Part shown: positions 8,163-17,392 of the stretch, piece by piece | Numbering within the stretch: the first letter of the stretch is position 1 | How the letters are laid out: every line of letters begins with the position of its first letter | Source of the DNA: Gemmataceae bacterium | GTDB taxonomy: Bacteria; Planctomycetota; Planctomycetia; Gemmatales; Gemmataceae | Assembly (NCBI GenBank): GCA_019748295.1 | Contig: JAIEPT010000074.1 | Span: forward strand, 1 to 64,000 | Direction: 5' to 3' | DNA length: 64,000 bases | Position numbers and translations under genes: made by a program | Notes under the pieces: model-generated | Seen by the model: the letters and a program-made list of their open reading frames with translations, nothing else | Told to the model about the DNA's origin: nothing | The model's database searches: none

Positions 8163-8229
8163 ACGGGGTTTCTCGCAGTTCGGCTTTAGCCGCGGACGCT
8201 TCCGGCGGCTAAAGCCGAACTGTGAGAAG
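8163..8229. repeat. Palindromic repeat (family L)
   Basis: CTCGCAGTTCGGCTTTAGCCGC and GGCTAAAGCCGAACTGTGAG are inverted arms around a short centre. The element sits where the transposase remnant is broken. Confidence 0.75.
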
Positions 8230-8274
8230 GCCCGTGAACGGGCCTCGCCTGCAATCTTGTTTGCGGCCGCTGAA

Positions 8275-8330
8275 CCCGCCGTCAACGGCGGGCCTAGACG
8301 CTTCGCGAAAGCCCCGTGAACGGGGCTGGG
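8275..8330. repeat. Palindromic repeat, family J copy 2 (inverted relative to copy 1)
   Basis: CCCGCCGTCAACGGCGGG, then GACGCTTCGCGAAAG, then CCCCGTGAACGGGG. This is the reverse complement of the composite at 4568-4623. It lies 48 bp from the 3' end of ilvB. Confidence 0.75.
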
Positions 8331-8377
8331 AATGGGTTGCGTCCTACGCAACTCCGCAAGTTTCCATGGCGAACGCA

Positions 8378-10132
8378 TCAAGCCTTAATGATGTCGCGGA
8401 CAGTCATGCCGCCGGGGATCATCGGCAGCACGTGTTCCTGATACGGCGTCAGCACGTCGAGGACGTACGGCATCCGCGAGTCGAGCATTTCCTTGAGGGC
8501 GGCGTCGAAATCGCCCTTCTTCACGATCCGCTGCGATTGGCACTTGAAGCCGCGGGCGATCGTCACGAAGTCGGGGTAAGGTTCATGCTCGAAGCCGGCG
8601 CCTAAATAGGTGTGAGCCCTGTTCCCCTCGAAGAAGCGGTCTTCCCACTGCGTCACCATGCCGAGGTGCTGATTGTTGAGCAGCAACACCTTCACCGGCA
8701 GTTTCTCGGTATACGCGGTGGCGAGTTCCTGAATGTTCATCAGGAAGCTGCCGTCGCCGTCGATATCGATGCAAGTGGAGAGCGGATGAGCGACCTGAGC
8801 GCCCAAGGCGCCCGGCAGGCCGAAACCCATCGTTCCGAGGCCGCCGCTCGTGAACCACGAACGGGCCTTGTTGAATTTGAAGAACTGGGCCGCCCACATC
8901 TGATGCTGGCCCACGCCGGTCGTCACGATTGTGTCGTCGAGTTGGCCGCGGTCCCGAAGGATCTGCTGCATACGCTCGATCGCGTACTGCGGCAGGATCG
9001 CGTCTTCGCGGTGCTGATACTTGAGCGGCTCGTTCTCGCGCCACTCGTCGATCTGCCGCATCCAGTCCTTGTAGGCGGAAGGATTAGGCACCAGAGCCGG
9101 ATTGGCGTCGATCATCGCCACCAGATCCTTGAGGACCTCGGCGACATTCGCGACGATCGGCACCTGGGCGAACTTGATCTTGTTGATTTCGGACGGATCG
9201 ATGTCCACGTGGGCGATCTTGCCATGCTTGGCGAACTCGGCCACTTTGCCCGTCACGCGATCGTCGAACCGCACGCCGAAGGCGAGCAATGCGTCCGCCT
9301 CGTTGATGGCGTAGTTCGAGTAGACGGTCCCGTGCATGCCGAGCATGTGCAGGCACAGGTAATGGTCCGACGGAAAGCCGCCGAGGCCATGAACAGTGAG
9401 GGCGACCGGGATGCCGGTCTTTTCCGCGAACTGCTTGAGGTATGGCGCCGCCCCTGAATTCACCACGCCGCCGCCGGCATAGATGATCGGCTTTTTGCTG
9501 CCGCGGATGAGAGCGAGTAGGGCTTCGAGCTGTTCCTTCTTCGCATCGCGAACCGGCTTGTAGCCCGGCAGGTTCATCGGCGGATCGTAATCCGGCACGA
9601 TCGACCGCTGCTGGATGTCTTTGGGCAGATCAATGATGATCGGGCCCGGTCGGCCGGTGGTGGCGATGTGAAACGCTTCCTTCACCACGCGCGTGATGTC
9701 TTCCGTGCGCTGCACCAGATAGTGGTGCTTGGTGATGGGCCGGCACACTTCGACGATCGGCGTTTCCTGAAACGCATCGGTGCCGATGACATGGCTGGAC
9801 ACCTGGCCTGTGATGGCGATGATCGGCACGGAATCCATCTTCGCGTCTGCGAGACAGGTGACGAAGTTCGTCGCCCCCGGGCCGCTGGTCGCCATGCACA
9901 CGCCCACCTTGCCGGTGGTGCGAGCATAACCCTGGGCCATGAACCCGCCGCCTTGCTCATGGCGGGGGAGAATGGTGCGGAGCTTGGGGGCATACTTGGT
10001 GAGCGATTGGTGCAGCGGCATGCTGGCGCCGCCCGGATAGGCGAATACGACCTCGACCCCGTGATTGATCAGGGCCTGAACAAGAATGTCGGCTCCTGTC
10101 TGCGGGGTGCCAGGGGAAGTCGTCTTGGCCAT
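8378..10132 (-). CDS. ilvB: Acetolactate synthase, large (catalytic) subunit
   Basis: A 584-residue ThDP-dependent enzyme that condenses pyruvate to acetolactate, or pyruvate with 2-oxobutyrate, the first common step of valine, leucine and isoleucine synthesis. The catalytic Glu is in [17 protein letters not shown]. The FAD/central domain spans about residues 200-340, and the ThDP/Mg motif begins GDGSFLMN and includes the Asn of [11 protein letters not shown]. Full family length. The start matches the usual family N-terminus, with GGTGAT just upstream. No small subunit gene (ilvN) or ilvC lies next to it in the window, so the operon common in other bacteria is split here. Confidence 0.96.
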   Translation of the reverse strand: MAKTTSPGTPQTGADILVQALINHGVEVVFAYPGGASMPLHQSLTKYAPKLRTILPRHEQGGGFMAQGYARTTGKVGVCMATSGPGATNFVTCLADAKMDSVPIIAITGQVSSHVIGTDAFQETPIVEVCRPITKHHYLVQRTEDITRVVKEAFHIATTGRPGPIIIDLPKDIQQRSIVPDYDPPMNLPGYKPVRDAKKEQLEALLALIRGSKKPIIYAGGGVVNSGAAPYLKQFAEKTGIPVALTVHGLGGFPSDHYLCLHMLGMHGTVYSNYAINEADALLAFGVRFDDRVTGKVAEFAKHGKIAHVDIDPSEINKIKFAQVPIVANVAEVLKDLVAMIDANPALVPNPSAYKDWMRQIDEWRENEPLKYQHREDAILPQYAIERMQQILRDRGQLDDTIVTTGVGQHQMWAAQFFKFNKARSWFTSGGLGTMGFGLPGALGAQVAHPLSTCIDIDGDGSFLMNIQELATAYTEKLPVKVLLLNNQHLGMVTQWEDRFFEGNRAHTYLGAGFEHEPYPDFVTIARGFKCQSQRIVKKGDFDAALKEMLDSRMPYVLDVLTPYQEHVLPMIPGGMTVRDIIKA

Positions 10133-10523
10133 CGAATCACCTATACCTTCGACAATCGAAAACGGAGAAACGGGGACACTTCATCTTAGCGAGCCGGCAC
10201 GTGTTCGACACGGGCCGACGGGCGGTTTGGCGACACGAGGGATTGCAGAAAGGTTCGGCGAATCGTCTGACGCCCAGTTCCTGGAGTTGACGGAATGATC
10301 AAAGGTGCGTCACGCCTTGATCGCTGAGGCGAGCGAATGACAAGTACGTGCCGGGTTCAAACCGGCCGGCCGTCTTCCCGTCAAACGACACGCCCAACCT
10401 ACTAGCAACTCTCTCGCTCCGCGAGAGGTAAGCGGCAGCAAGCCATGCAACGGCAAGGCATGCATCCGCTTACCTCTCGCGGAGCGAGAGGGCTACATAG
10501 GAGCAAGCGCATAACATGTCTCC
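10133..10523. other. Divergent intergenic region between ilvB and ribD
   Basis: Holds a family B palindrome at 10404-10500. Otherwise I see only a possible minus-strand -10 (TAAGAT, 10193-10198) without a convincing -35 box. No FMN-riboswitch-like conserved hairpins were recognised upstream of ribD. Confidence 0.5.
10404..10500. repeat. Palindromic repeat, family B copy 1
   Basis: Arms CTCTCGCTCCGCGAGAGGTAAGCGG and the inverse CCGCTTACCTCTCGCGGAGCGAGAGGGC surround about 30 bp of variable loop. Its right edge is 24 nt before the ribD start codon. Confidence 0.85.
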
Positions 10524-11618
10524 ATGAGCGCGAACGACGAACGTTGGATGGCGCGGGCGATTGAACTCGCGGAGCGCGGGCGAGGACGCGTGGAGCCGAA
10601 CCCGCTCGTCGGCGCGGTCGTCGTGCGCGATGGTCGAATCGTCGGCGAAGGTTGGCATCAGCGCTACGGCGAGGCCCATGCGGAGATCAACGCGCTAAAG
10701 GCCGCGGGCGACATGTCGCAGGGCGCGACCATCTACGTCACGCTGGAACCTTGCTGCCATCACGGCAAAACGCCCCCTTGCACCGATGCCCTCTTGCGAG
10801 CCGGCGTGGCACGAGTGGTGGCGGCGATCGCGGATCCCTTTCCGCAAGTGGCCGGACGTGGAGCCGATCAGTTGCGTGAAGCGAGCATCGCTGTCGAGAT
10901 CGGATTGCTAGGCGACGAAGCTGCCCGGCAGAATGCCCCCTACCTTCGCCTTCTCTGCAGCGGCCGGCCTTATGTCCATGCGAAGTGGGCGATGTCGCTC
11001 GACGGCAAAATCGCCACCCGCACGGGGGACTCGCGGTGGATCAGCAACGAAGCATCGCGCCGCATCGCGCATGAACTGCGTGGCCGGATGGACGGCATCT
11101 TGGTGGGAATCGGCACAGTCCTGGCGGACGATCCGCGGTTGACCGCTCGCCCGCCGGGGCCGCGCTTTCCGACGCGCGTGGTATTGGATGCCACCGCGAA
11201 ATTGCCGTTGGCGTCGAAGCTGGTGCAGACGGCGCGTGAGATTCCCGTGCTGGTCGCCGTTGCGATGGGGGCTGAAACCAAACAAGTCGATGCGCTTCGC
11301 GGGGCCGGGTGCGAGGTCGTCGTTTTCCCCGAGGCGAATCCGGGCCGCATCGACGTGTCGGCCTTGCTGCAAGAGTTCGGCAAGCGGCGCTGGACGAATC
11401 TGCTCGTCGAAGGCGGCAGTCAGGTGTTCGCGGCATTCTTCGAGTCGGATGCGATCGACGAAGTGCATGCCTTCATGGCGCCGACGCTGGTGGGCGGGCG
11501 AGAAGCGCCTTCGCCGCTCGGCGGGTTGGGCGTCGCGGCGATGGGTGATGCATTGCGGTTGCAGGAGGTGCAGATGCGGGTCGTGGATGGCGACGTCTAC
11601 GTTCGCGGCGTGCGGTAA
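10524..11618 (+). CDS. ribD: Bifunctional riboflavin biosynthesis deaminase/reductase RibD
   Basis: 364 residues. The N-terminal deaminase domain (about 1-145) has the zinc motif HAEINALKAAG and the pair of Cys in LEPCCHHGKTPPCTDALL. The C-terminal reductase domain (about 148-364) begins VHAKWAMSLDGKIATRTGDS and contains the NADPH-binding NLLVEGGSQVFAAFF. It converts the GTP-cyclohydrolase product (diaminohydroxyphosphoribosyl-aminopyrimidine 5'-phosphate) to the 5-amino-6-ribitylamino uracil phosphate in two steps. Normal length. The gene stands alone, with no ribE/ribA neighbour. The TAA stop is followed at once by a family B palindrome. Confidence 0.95.
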   Translation: MSANDERWMARAIELAERGRGRVEPNPLVGAVVVRDGRIVGEGWHQRYGEAHAEINALKAAGDMSQGATIYVTLEPCCHHGKTPPCTDALLRAGVARVVAAIADPFPQVAGRGADQLREASIAVEIGLLGDEAARQNAPYLRLLCSGRPYVHAKWAMSLDGKIATRTGDSRWISNEASRRIAHELRGRMDGILVGIGTVLADDPRLTARPPGPRFPTRVVLDATAKLPLASKLVQTAREIPVLVAVAMGAETKQVDALRGAGCEVVVFPEANPGRIDVSALLQEFGKRRWTNLLVEGGSQVFAAFFESDAIDEVHAFMAPTLVGGREAPSPLGGLGVAAMGDALRLQEVQMRVVDGDVYVRGVR

Positions 11619-11720
11619 CCTAGGTAGCCCTCTCGCTCCGCGAGAGGTAAGCGGATGAATGCCGTGCGATCGCGTGGCGTAATGCCGCTTACCTCTCGCG
11701 GAGCGAGAGGGCTACCTAGG
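11619..11720. repeat. Palindromic repeat, family B copy 2
   Basis: CCTAGGTAGCCCTCTCGCTC at the left mirrors GAGCGAGAGGGCTACCTAGG at the right. It starts on the base after the ribD stop codon and ends 3 bp before the stop codon of the convergent TolC-family gene, so it fills the whole intergenic gap and could act as a bidirectional terminator. Confidence 0.88.
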
Positions 11721-11723
11721 TCA

Positions 11724-13883
11724 TCACGATTGCGGCAGTTCGAAGCCGCTCGCGGGATTCACGTTCGGCAGTTGCCGCGGTTGGCCTGGTTGTCCTGGTT
11801 GGAAGTTCAGGTTGCCGTTCGGCATCGCCGCAGCCGGCGGGTTTGCCTGCGGTTGCGGGACTAACGGCCCCTCGTCCAGGTTCACGATGGTCGGGTTGCC
11901 CTTCAGATCCCCGACCATGCGGCCCGGTTGCAGGAAAGGCAGCGGCCGTTCGCGGAGCACCGTGGCCTGGGTCCGCTCGCGTTCATGCTCCACCGCACGC
12001 ACGCCGGTGCCGGGAGGCAGTTGGCCTTCCGAGATCACCACGTTGTTGTGCTTGAGAATGTTCCCCTTGGCCCATTCGAAGCGAGCCAGCGTGTTGTTGT
12101 ACTCGGAGATCGCTTCGTACTCCTTCACCTGTGCCGTCGCGAGACGACGCTGGGAATCGAGGAGGAAGTCGGCCACCGTCGTCTTGCCCGCGGCGAATTC
12201 GCGGAAACGGGATTCCACCGCCTCGGCATACGCCTTCCGCTCGGCACGACGGGTTTCGATCAGGCGGTACCACTCGGCCAACTTCTGGTACTGCTGGGTC
12301 AAGGCACGGGTCGCACGCTCTTCCTGGTCCTTGAGCAGGTAGTACGACTGGGCCAGCGCCAACCGCGAACCGCGGACGGCCGCGTTCTCGAAGCGAAACC
12401 CGATCGGCACGCTGAGGGTAAGACCCATGGACCAGTTGTTGAAGTCGCCCGAGGAGAGGGATCGGAATGCATTGGTCGGCCGTTGCGTGCCCGAACCGTC
12501 GACGAACGTGCCGTCGCCGTCGAGACGAGTGCCGAAGCCGATCGGCTGGTAGAAACCCGTAAATCGAAGGTCGGGTTTCAGGAAGTTCTTGGCGACCTGC
12601 AGGTTGTACTGAGCCAGACGCAGGTTGTCGCGAGCCAGGCTGAGTTCGGGCCGCTGGAACATGGCATCTTGGATAGCGGCATCCCAGTTCGGCTGATAAG
12701 GGGCCAGCGTGGGCGAGGTCACCGGCACGAGCCGTCGACCGTCTTCCATCGGCAGACCCATCAGGCCGCGAAGGTTGCGTTCCGCTTCGAGCACGGCTCC
12801 GAGGGCCGCCACGCGTTCGCCGCGGAATTCTTCGTATTGAGCCCGGATCGGGTGATACACGGCCGGGCCGACGGTGCCGGCGGTGAACTTGGCCTGATTG
12901 ATGATCCACGCCTTGTGAGCGATGCGGAGCACTTCTTCATAGGCGTAGAGCCGGCCATAGGCCTGGTAGAGCCGCCAGTAGGCGACTTCGACGTTAAGCA
13001 CGAGGCCATTGAGATTCCGCTCGAATTCGGACTTCGAGGCATCGAGGCGAGTGCGAGCGATCAGGATGCCTTCCGAACCGGTGCCGGTGAAGCTGGGCTG
13101 CTGGCTGTTGACCGTTTGCCGGCCGTTGAAAGCTCCGGCGGCAGCGGCGGGCATTGTGCTGCCGCCGATGCCGGGCAGGCGGTTCAAGAGTTGGTTGATT
13201 TCGACGCCGTAGTCGCGCCACAAAGGTTGCTCGAAACCGAACTGAAGGCTGGTGGTGTATTGCGGGTTGAGCACGCCGAAGGCGCCGGCCGGCGGAGTCG
13301 AGAGTGCCTGGTAGTTCGTGATGAAGCTGATGTTGGAGACGCCGCCGGTGGGCAGGCCCTTTACGATCGACGACGACACCGCGACGGTCTGACCGTTGTT
13401 GAACGACGCCAAACCTTGCTGGAGGTTGTCCGTCACCGTCCAGTTGGCGGCACTTACCCACACCGCGTCGAAGCGGGCGAGCGACTGCTCCATGGCGGCG
13501 GTCTGAATCGCGGGGTTCAGCGCGAGGATGCGGATCGTATCCACCTGATTGTTGAGCGAGCCGCCGCCCGTGTTGGAAACCAGGTTGTCGTCCACCAATC
13601 CCTGGCCGGCTCCGCCGCGAGCGCTGGCGGTCCCCGATTCAAGGCCGCGTGCGAGTGCTTCCTCGAGCGACACGTAGTACGCCTCGCGGTCGGGGAAATC
13701 GACGTTGGCCGGGGCGCCGGTCGCGGTCGAACCTGTGGGAACGGCGACGCCGGGATCGTTCTCGAGGTTCGCCGGCAGTCCGGCGTGCGCTTCCTCGATC
13801 GCCTCTTTCGGGAGGTAGATCCGCTGGCAGCCGGCTCCCTGAACCAAGGCGATGCACAGCAGTGCGGCGATCCATCGCTTCAT
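11724..13883 (-). CDS. TolC-family outer membrane factor (lipoprotein-like N-terminus)
   Basis: 719 residues. The N-terminal export signal MKRWIAALLCIALVQGAGC ends in a lipobox-like Cys19, though Gly at -3 is unusual. The protein has the two repeated outer-membrane-efflux modules of TolC. The second ends with long helices rich in Arg/Glu (AVESRFREFAAGKTTVADFL, LATAQVKEYEAISEYNNTL). A proline/asparagine-rich tail follows. It would form the outer-membrane channel of an efflux or type I secretion system, but no inner-membrane pump or adaptor is adjacent. The start at 13883 is chosen because GAGGA precedes it at good spacing, although the frame is open further upstream. Confidence 0.88.
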   Translation of the reverse strand: MKRWIAALLCIALVQGAGCQRIYLPKEAIEEAHAGLPANLENDPGVAVPTGSTATGAPANVDFPDREAYYVSLEEALARGLESGTASARGGAGQGLVDDNLVSNTGGGSLNNQVDTIRILALNPAIQTAAMEQSLARFDAVWVSAANWTVTDNLQQGLASFNNGQTVAVSSSIVKGLPTGGVSNISFITNYQALSTPPAGAFGVLNPQYTTSLQFGFEQPLWRDYGVEINQLLNRLPGIGGSTMPAAAAGAFNGRQTVNSQQPSFTGTGSEGILIARTRLDASKSEFERNLNGLVLNVEVAYWRLYQAYGRLYAYEEVLRIAHKAWIINQAKFTAGTVGPAVYHPIRAQYEEFRGERVAALGAVLEAERNLRGLMGLPMEDGRRLVPVTSPTLAPYQPNWDAAIQDAMFQRPELSLARDNLRLAQYNLQVAKNFLKPDLRFTGFYQPIGFGTRLDGDGTFVDGSGTQRPTNAFRSLSSGDFNNWSMGLTLSVPIGFRFENAAVRGSRLALAQSYYLLKDQEERATRALTQQYQKLAEWYRLIETRRAERKAYAEAVESRFREFAAGKTTVADFLLDSQRRLATAQVKEYEAISEYNNTLARFEWAKGNILKHNNVVISEGQLPPGTGVRAVEHERERTQATVLRERPLPFLQPGRMVGDLKGNPTIVNLDEGPLVPQPQANPPAAAMPNGNLNFQPGQPGQPRQLPNVNPASGFELPQS

Positions 13884-14168
13884 CGTTCCATCCTCACGAG
13901 TCATCCGCCGCCGATGGGGCGATCGCACGGGCACGGTTCGTGCCGCGCGCTCCAACGGCGTGTGATGGACATATCGGCGACCCGGCACGTGCGAGGTTAG
14001 GAGATCTTTGCGGCCTGTGCCGATTCTTCCGGTTTTGCCGGCAATGCGGAGAAGGAAGGGAGCCCGGCGGAATCGTGCTGACCTGGAAATGGGGAGGAGT
14101 CGGCAGGCACGATGGATTCGGCAATGCAGCGACCGGGTGCCTTCGCGGCGATGCAGGGTCCGACGACC

Positions 14169-14248
14169 CGTGGAAACAAGTTTATCTAACTTGTTTAGAT
14201 GGGTTCGGAACATTCAATTCCGACAAGTTAGATAAACTTGTCGCCACG
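14169..14248. repeat. Palindromic repeat, family C copy 1
   Basis: CGTGGAAACAAGTTTATCTAAC pairs with GTTAGATAAACTTGTCGCCACG around a variable centre. The AT-rich core contrasts with the GC-rich surroundings. Confidence 0.85.
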
Positions 14249-14295
14249 AAAGGCAGGTCAGACGTTGCATCGCCGTTGACCTCACGTGGAGTGAG

Positions 14296-14408
14296 AGGCG
14301 CCAGGGGTGAGGGCGTGCGACGTGGCGTTGCGCAAGAAAAAGACACCCTCACCCCAACCCTCTCCCGGAGGGAGAGGGAGGTAGGCTATCTCCTGCCGCT
14401 CGCCTTAG
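14296..14408. repeat. MITE-like element, family A copy 2 (left end missing)
   Basis: Shares the GGGGTGAGGGCGTGCGACG...CCCTCACCCCAACCCTCTCC body with copy 1 and ends TGCCGCTCGCCTTAG. The left terminus is replaced by a family D arm (GACCTCACGTGGAGTGAGAGG), which suggests one element inserted into another. Confidence 0.75.
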
Positions 14409-14484
14409 AGGGGCGGCGCGTTCGACACAACCGATGCCTTCCGTTTCCGTGCGAAGATTCCCAGGCCCCCGCGATCCAAAAGGT

Positions 14485-14512
14485 TTGACACCTTGACCTC
14501 GCACTTTACACT
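14485..14512 (+). promoter_or_regulatory. Sigma-70-type promoter for the coiled-coil membrane protein gene
   Basis: A consensus TTGACA (14485-14490) is separated by 16 bp from TACACT (14507-14512). It would give a leader of about 75 nt before the ATG at 14594. Confidence 0.65.
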
Positions 14513-14593
14513 GAAAGTGCGGCTGCTGCGAGCCGTTTCCATTCGCTGGTCTTCCCCCTCGCACCCAACTGCGATTTCCGCGGAGTTTTCGCC

Positions 14594-16279
14594 ATGGCAG
14601 GTCTCAAAAAGCCGGCCAAGAAGAAAGACGGCAAATCGAGCCCCGTACTCGTCATCTTCCTCGTCTTTTTCATCCTCATCAGCATCGGCCTCGGCGTCTG
14701 GGGCTACTACGGCTACGACGGCCAGGAAGCTCTCAAATCAAAAGCCGAGACTGAGGTGAAGAACACCAAGTCGGCTAAATTCGGAACCCTGCTCCAGGCT
14801 GCCGCGCGGGCCGAACTTCAACTCGCGCTGGGATTCCCTGTCCCTGAAAACGACATGGTCGATTTCAAGCAGATGCGACCAAAACTGACAGGCGGCGACG
14901 AAAGCGTGAAGCAAGAACCGATCGTGGGCCCTTACAACGAGTTCGTGAAGGAACTGAAGAAGGATCTTGGCGACTTCGACGAGGCCAAGTTCGGATATTC
15001 GGACAACTATCGCGCCAAGATCGTCAAGCTCCAGGATGAGCTGAAGAAATCGCAGTCGCAGATCGAAGCGTTGCGAACCGAGGCTCGAGTCGCTCAGGAT
15101 CAATTCGCCAAACTCAATACCTCGATCACCGGTTCGTTCACCGACGCCATCGGCAAGATCAACAAGGGGAACGCCGCCGCCCTCGCCGCCTCCAGCGCTC
15201 GCAATGAAGTGTTCCCCATGCAGGTGGAACTCGCGAAGAAGCTGCAGGACGAGCTGGCCGAAACGACTCGCAAATCGGGTGAGGAACGCGAGAATTACCA
15301 AAAGCAGATCGAGAAGCTCGAACGCGATGTGAAGCTTGCCAAGCAAGCGGCCGAAGACACCGGCCGCGAAGCCGTGGCCCCCACGCGCAATCCAGGCGAA
15401 CCGCACGCTTTGATGCTCGACATCTCGCGAGGCAAGCCGCTGTGGGATCAGGCCGTCGGCAAGATCATCCGCATCAACTGGGCCGAACGCCAAGTGACCA
15501 TCAACCTCGGCGCCAACTCGGGGTTGCGGCCCGAAACGACCTTCAACGTCTTCGGCATCGGCCCAAGCGGTCGTCCGGAAGGCCGCCTCAAGGCCATCTG
15601 CGAAGTCACACGCGTGACGGACAACAACACTTCAATCGCCCGCATCACGTCGCTCTATGACGCTGAGGGGACCGAGATTCCCGTCACCACGGGGCTCGCG
15701 GGCCGTGTGCAACGGGAAGCGGAGAACTCCCTCAAGGAAGGCGACCTGCTCTTCAACATGGCCTTCGGCCTCCATGTCGCCGTGGCTGGATATGTGCCCT
15801 GGCAGGCGGAGCTTTCGAAGTCGCCCGCCGAGCAGATGCGGCAAATGAACGACTACATGTACTATCTCGTCAAGCAGGGCGTGACCGTGGATGCGTACCT
15901 CGATCTGATCACCGGCGAGGTGCAAGGAAAGTTGACGAATAAGACCCGCATCCTCATCGTGGGCGACGCGCCCCCCGTTCCGAAAGATGAGGACAAGGAA
16001 AAAGACTTGGCCATGCAGGGCTACGTCGCCATGCGGAAGGAAGCGGTCGAGAAAGGCATGTTCCTGATTTCCGCGGACAATATGGCTGTCGTCGCCGGTT
16101 TCCGCCGCGCTCGCAACGCCAACGACGGCGAGAACCCCAACATCTTCAAACCTGGTCTCCCCACCGCCGGCGCCGCCTTCGGCCGCTCGGTCCAACCCAT
16201 GGGCGTCGGCGCCGCTCCCAAGGAAGCCGAACCCATGCCCAAGGAGATGGAGAAGAAGGAAGAAGAGAAGAAAGAGTAA
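14594..16279 (+). CDS. Membrane-anchored coiled-coil protein with a beta-barrel-like and a BRCT-like segment
   Basis: 561 residues of unknown function. A basic N-terminus (MAGLKKPAKKKDGKSS) is followed by one transmembrane helix (about residues 17-40). Residues about 145-250 form a coiled coil (KIVKLQDELKKSQSQIEALR and similar). Next comes a beta-rich region, IIRINWAERQVTINLGANSG to about residue 380, like the small barrels of secretion or septum proteins. A segment near 435-525 has a BRCT-like order (VQGKLTNKTRILIVGD ... AVEKGMFLISADNM). The C-terminus is a Lys/Glu tail. It is a single gene with its own promoter and a convergent repeat at its 3' end. A cell-envelope structural role is possible but unproven. 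Confidence 0.7.
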   Translation: MAGLKKPAKKKDGKSSPVLVIFLVFFILISIGLGVWGYYGYDGQEALKSKAETEVKNTKSAKFGTLLQAAARAELQLALGFPVPENDMVDFKQMRPKLTGGDESVKQEPIVGPYNEFVKELKKDLGDFDEAKFGYSDNYRAKIVKLQDELKKSQSQIEALRTEARVAQDQFAKLNTSITGSFTDAIGKINKGNAAALAASSARNEVFPMQVELAKKLQDELAETTRKSGEERENYQKQIEKLERDVKLAKQAAEDTGREAVAPTRNPGEPHALMLDISRGKPLWDQAVGKIIRINWAERQVTINLGANSGLRPETTFNVFGIGPSGRPEGRLKAICEVTRVTDNNTSIARITSLYDAEGTEIPVTTGLAGRVQREAENSLKEGDLLFNMAFGLHVAVAGYVPWQAELSKSPAEQMRQMNDYMYYLVKQGVTVDAYLDLITGEVQGKLTNKTRILIVGDAPPVPKDEDKEKDLAMQGYVAMRKEAVEKGMFLISADNMAVVAGFRRARNANDGENPNIFKPGLPTAGAAFGRSVQPMGVGAAPKEAEPMPKEMEKKEEEKKE

Positions 16280-16286
16280 GCCGGCG

Positions 16287-16386
16287 CTATGTAGCCCTCT
16301 CGCTCCGCGAGAGGTAAGCGGATAAATGCCATGCGATTGCAAGGCGCTCTGCCGCTTACCTCTCGCGGAGCGAGAGGGCTACATAG
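16287..16386. repeat. Palindromic repeat, family B copy 3
   Basis: CTATGTAGCCCTCTCGCTCC mirrors the right arm GGAGCGAGAGGGCTACATAG. It fills the gap between two convergent genes, 8 nt after one stop codon and 4 nt from the other. Confidence 0.88.
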
Positions 16387-16390
16387 GCAG

Positions 16391-17392
16391 CTACGCCAGC
16401 CAGTACGGCCTCGCCCCCGATGCCAGCAGCAGCGCTCGCTTTACAGCCACTTCGATCAGCTTCAACTTGTACGCATTCTGCGAGAGCGGCTTCGCCCCTT
16501 GCGTGGCGGCTTGGCCCGCGGCGGCGGCGGTTTGCTCAGTGATGGACTGGTTCTCGATCGCCCGCATCGCGGCTTGGGCCACATGCGGGACAGGTGCGAC
16601 CTGGCCGAGCACGATTTTCACGTCCGTCGCCTTCTCGCCGTTGCGGCCCCCTTGAAACGACACGGCCGCCTGCACGATCGGCCAATCGGACGAGAGCTTC
16701 TGCCGCACCTCGTAATGGGCGTTCGTCAGACCCTGCACGGGAATCTGCACGGCGACCACCACGTCGTTCGAGGCCAGCGCGTGTTCGCGCTCGCCGTTGG
16801 CATTGGGAGCCTTGAAGAATCGGCCGATCTCGACCAGGCGTTTGCCGGCCGCGTTCTGCACTTCCACCGAGGCGCCGAGTGCGATCAGCACCGGGCCGAT
16901 CGTGGAAGGCGTGACGGCAACGCAACGGCTGCCTTGCGTGAAGACTGAGTGGTACTTGTTCTCGCCGTCGAGAGCGAAGCAAGTGCTTCCCGATTTCAAC
17001 AAGCAATTGGAATGCTCGTCGCGGAAGTACCAGCAACGATTGCGCTGGCACAGATTGCCGCCGAGGGTCGCCATGTTGCGAAGCTGCGGGCCGGCGATTT
17101 CCCCCGCGGCCGTCGCCAGCGCGGGGAATAGTTGCCGAAGCTGCGGATGCTCTGAAATGCTCGCCAGCGTTCGGCCCGCACCGATCGTCACCGATTTCTC
17201 AGCCACCTGCACGGTCTGCAGTTGAGCGATGCCGCCCAGGCTGACGACGCGCGCGGGTTGGGAGACGTATTCCTTCTGCAGGTCGTGCAGATCGGTGCCG
17301 CCGCCGAGCAGTTCGGTGTTGCCGAAGCGATTTTCGAGGAGCGAGACCGCCTGTTCGACGGTCGCGGGCCGGTAGTAGGAAAAATTCTTCAT
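16391..17392 (-). CDS. Xanthine dehydrogenase family FAD-binding subunit with extra Fe-S cluster site (PaoB/HcrB type)
   Basis: 333 residues of the medium-subunit FAD_binding_5 plus CO_deh_flav_C fold. FAD motifs are TELLGGGTDLHDL near residue 28 and LRNMATLGGNLCQRNRCWYF near 110. Four cysteines within about 35 residues (GGNLCQRNRCWYFRD, then NC and TC) match the insertion that binds a [4Fe-4S] cluster in PaoB and 4-hydroxybenzoyl-CoA reductase beta, and are absent from ordinary xanthine dehydrogenase. The start overlaps the stop of the molybdenum subunit (ATGA), so the two are coupled. It passes electrons from the molybdenum site to its acceptor. Confidence 0.9.
   Translation of the reverse strand: MKNFSYYRPATVEQAVSLLENRFGNTELLGGGTDLHDLQKEYVSQPARVVSLGGIAQLQTVQVAEKSVTIGAGRTLASISEHPQLRQLFPALATAAGEIAGPQLRNMATLGGNLCQRNRCWYFRDEHSNCLLKSGSTCFALDGENKYHSVFTQGSRCVAVTPSTIGPVLIALGASVEVQNAAGKRLVEIGRFFKAPNANGEREHALASNDVVVAVQIPVQGLTNAHYEVRQKLSSDWPIVQAAVSFQGGRNGEKATDVKIVLGQVAPVPHVAQAAMRAIENQSITEQTAAAAGQAATQGAKPLSQNAYKLKLIEVAVKRALLLASGARPYWLA

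Larger units (their letters stand above)
13884..14593. other. Long divergent intergenic region built mainly of repeats
   Basis: 710 bp without a gene. 13884-14168 shows nothing recognisable. It is followed by family C (14169-14248), a single family D arm (14257-14295), part of family A (14296-14408), and then a promoter candidate for the downstream gene. Confidence 0.6.

Noticed and set aside
10133-10523. FMN riboswitch upstream of ribD
   Set aside because: The conserved FMN-element segments were not found; the only structured sequence is the family B palindrome, which recurs beside unrelated genes.
11928-14000. A 690-codon plus-strand frame opposite the TolC-family gene
   Set aside because: Composition is typical of antisense shadow, while the minus strand shows TolC helices and an export signal.
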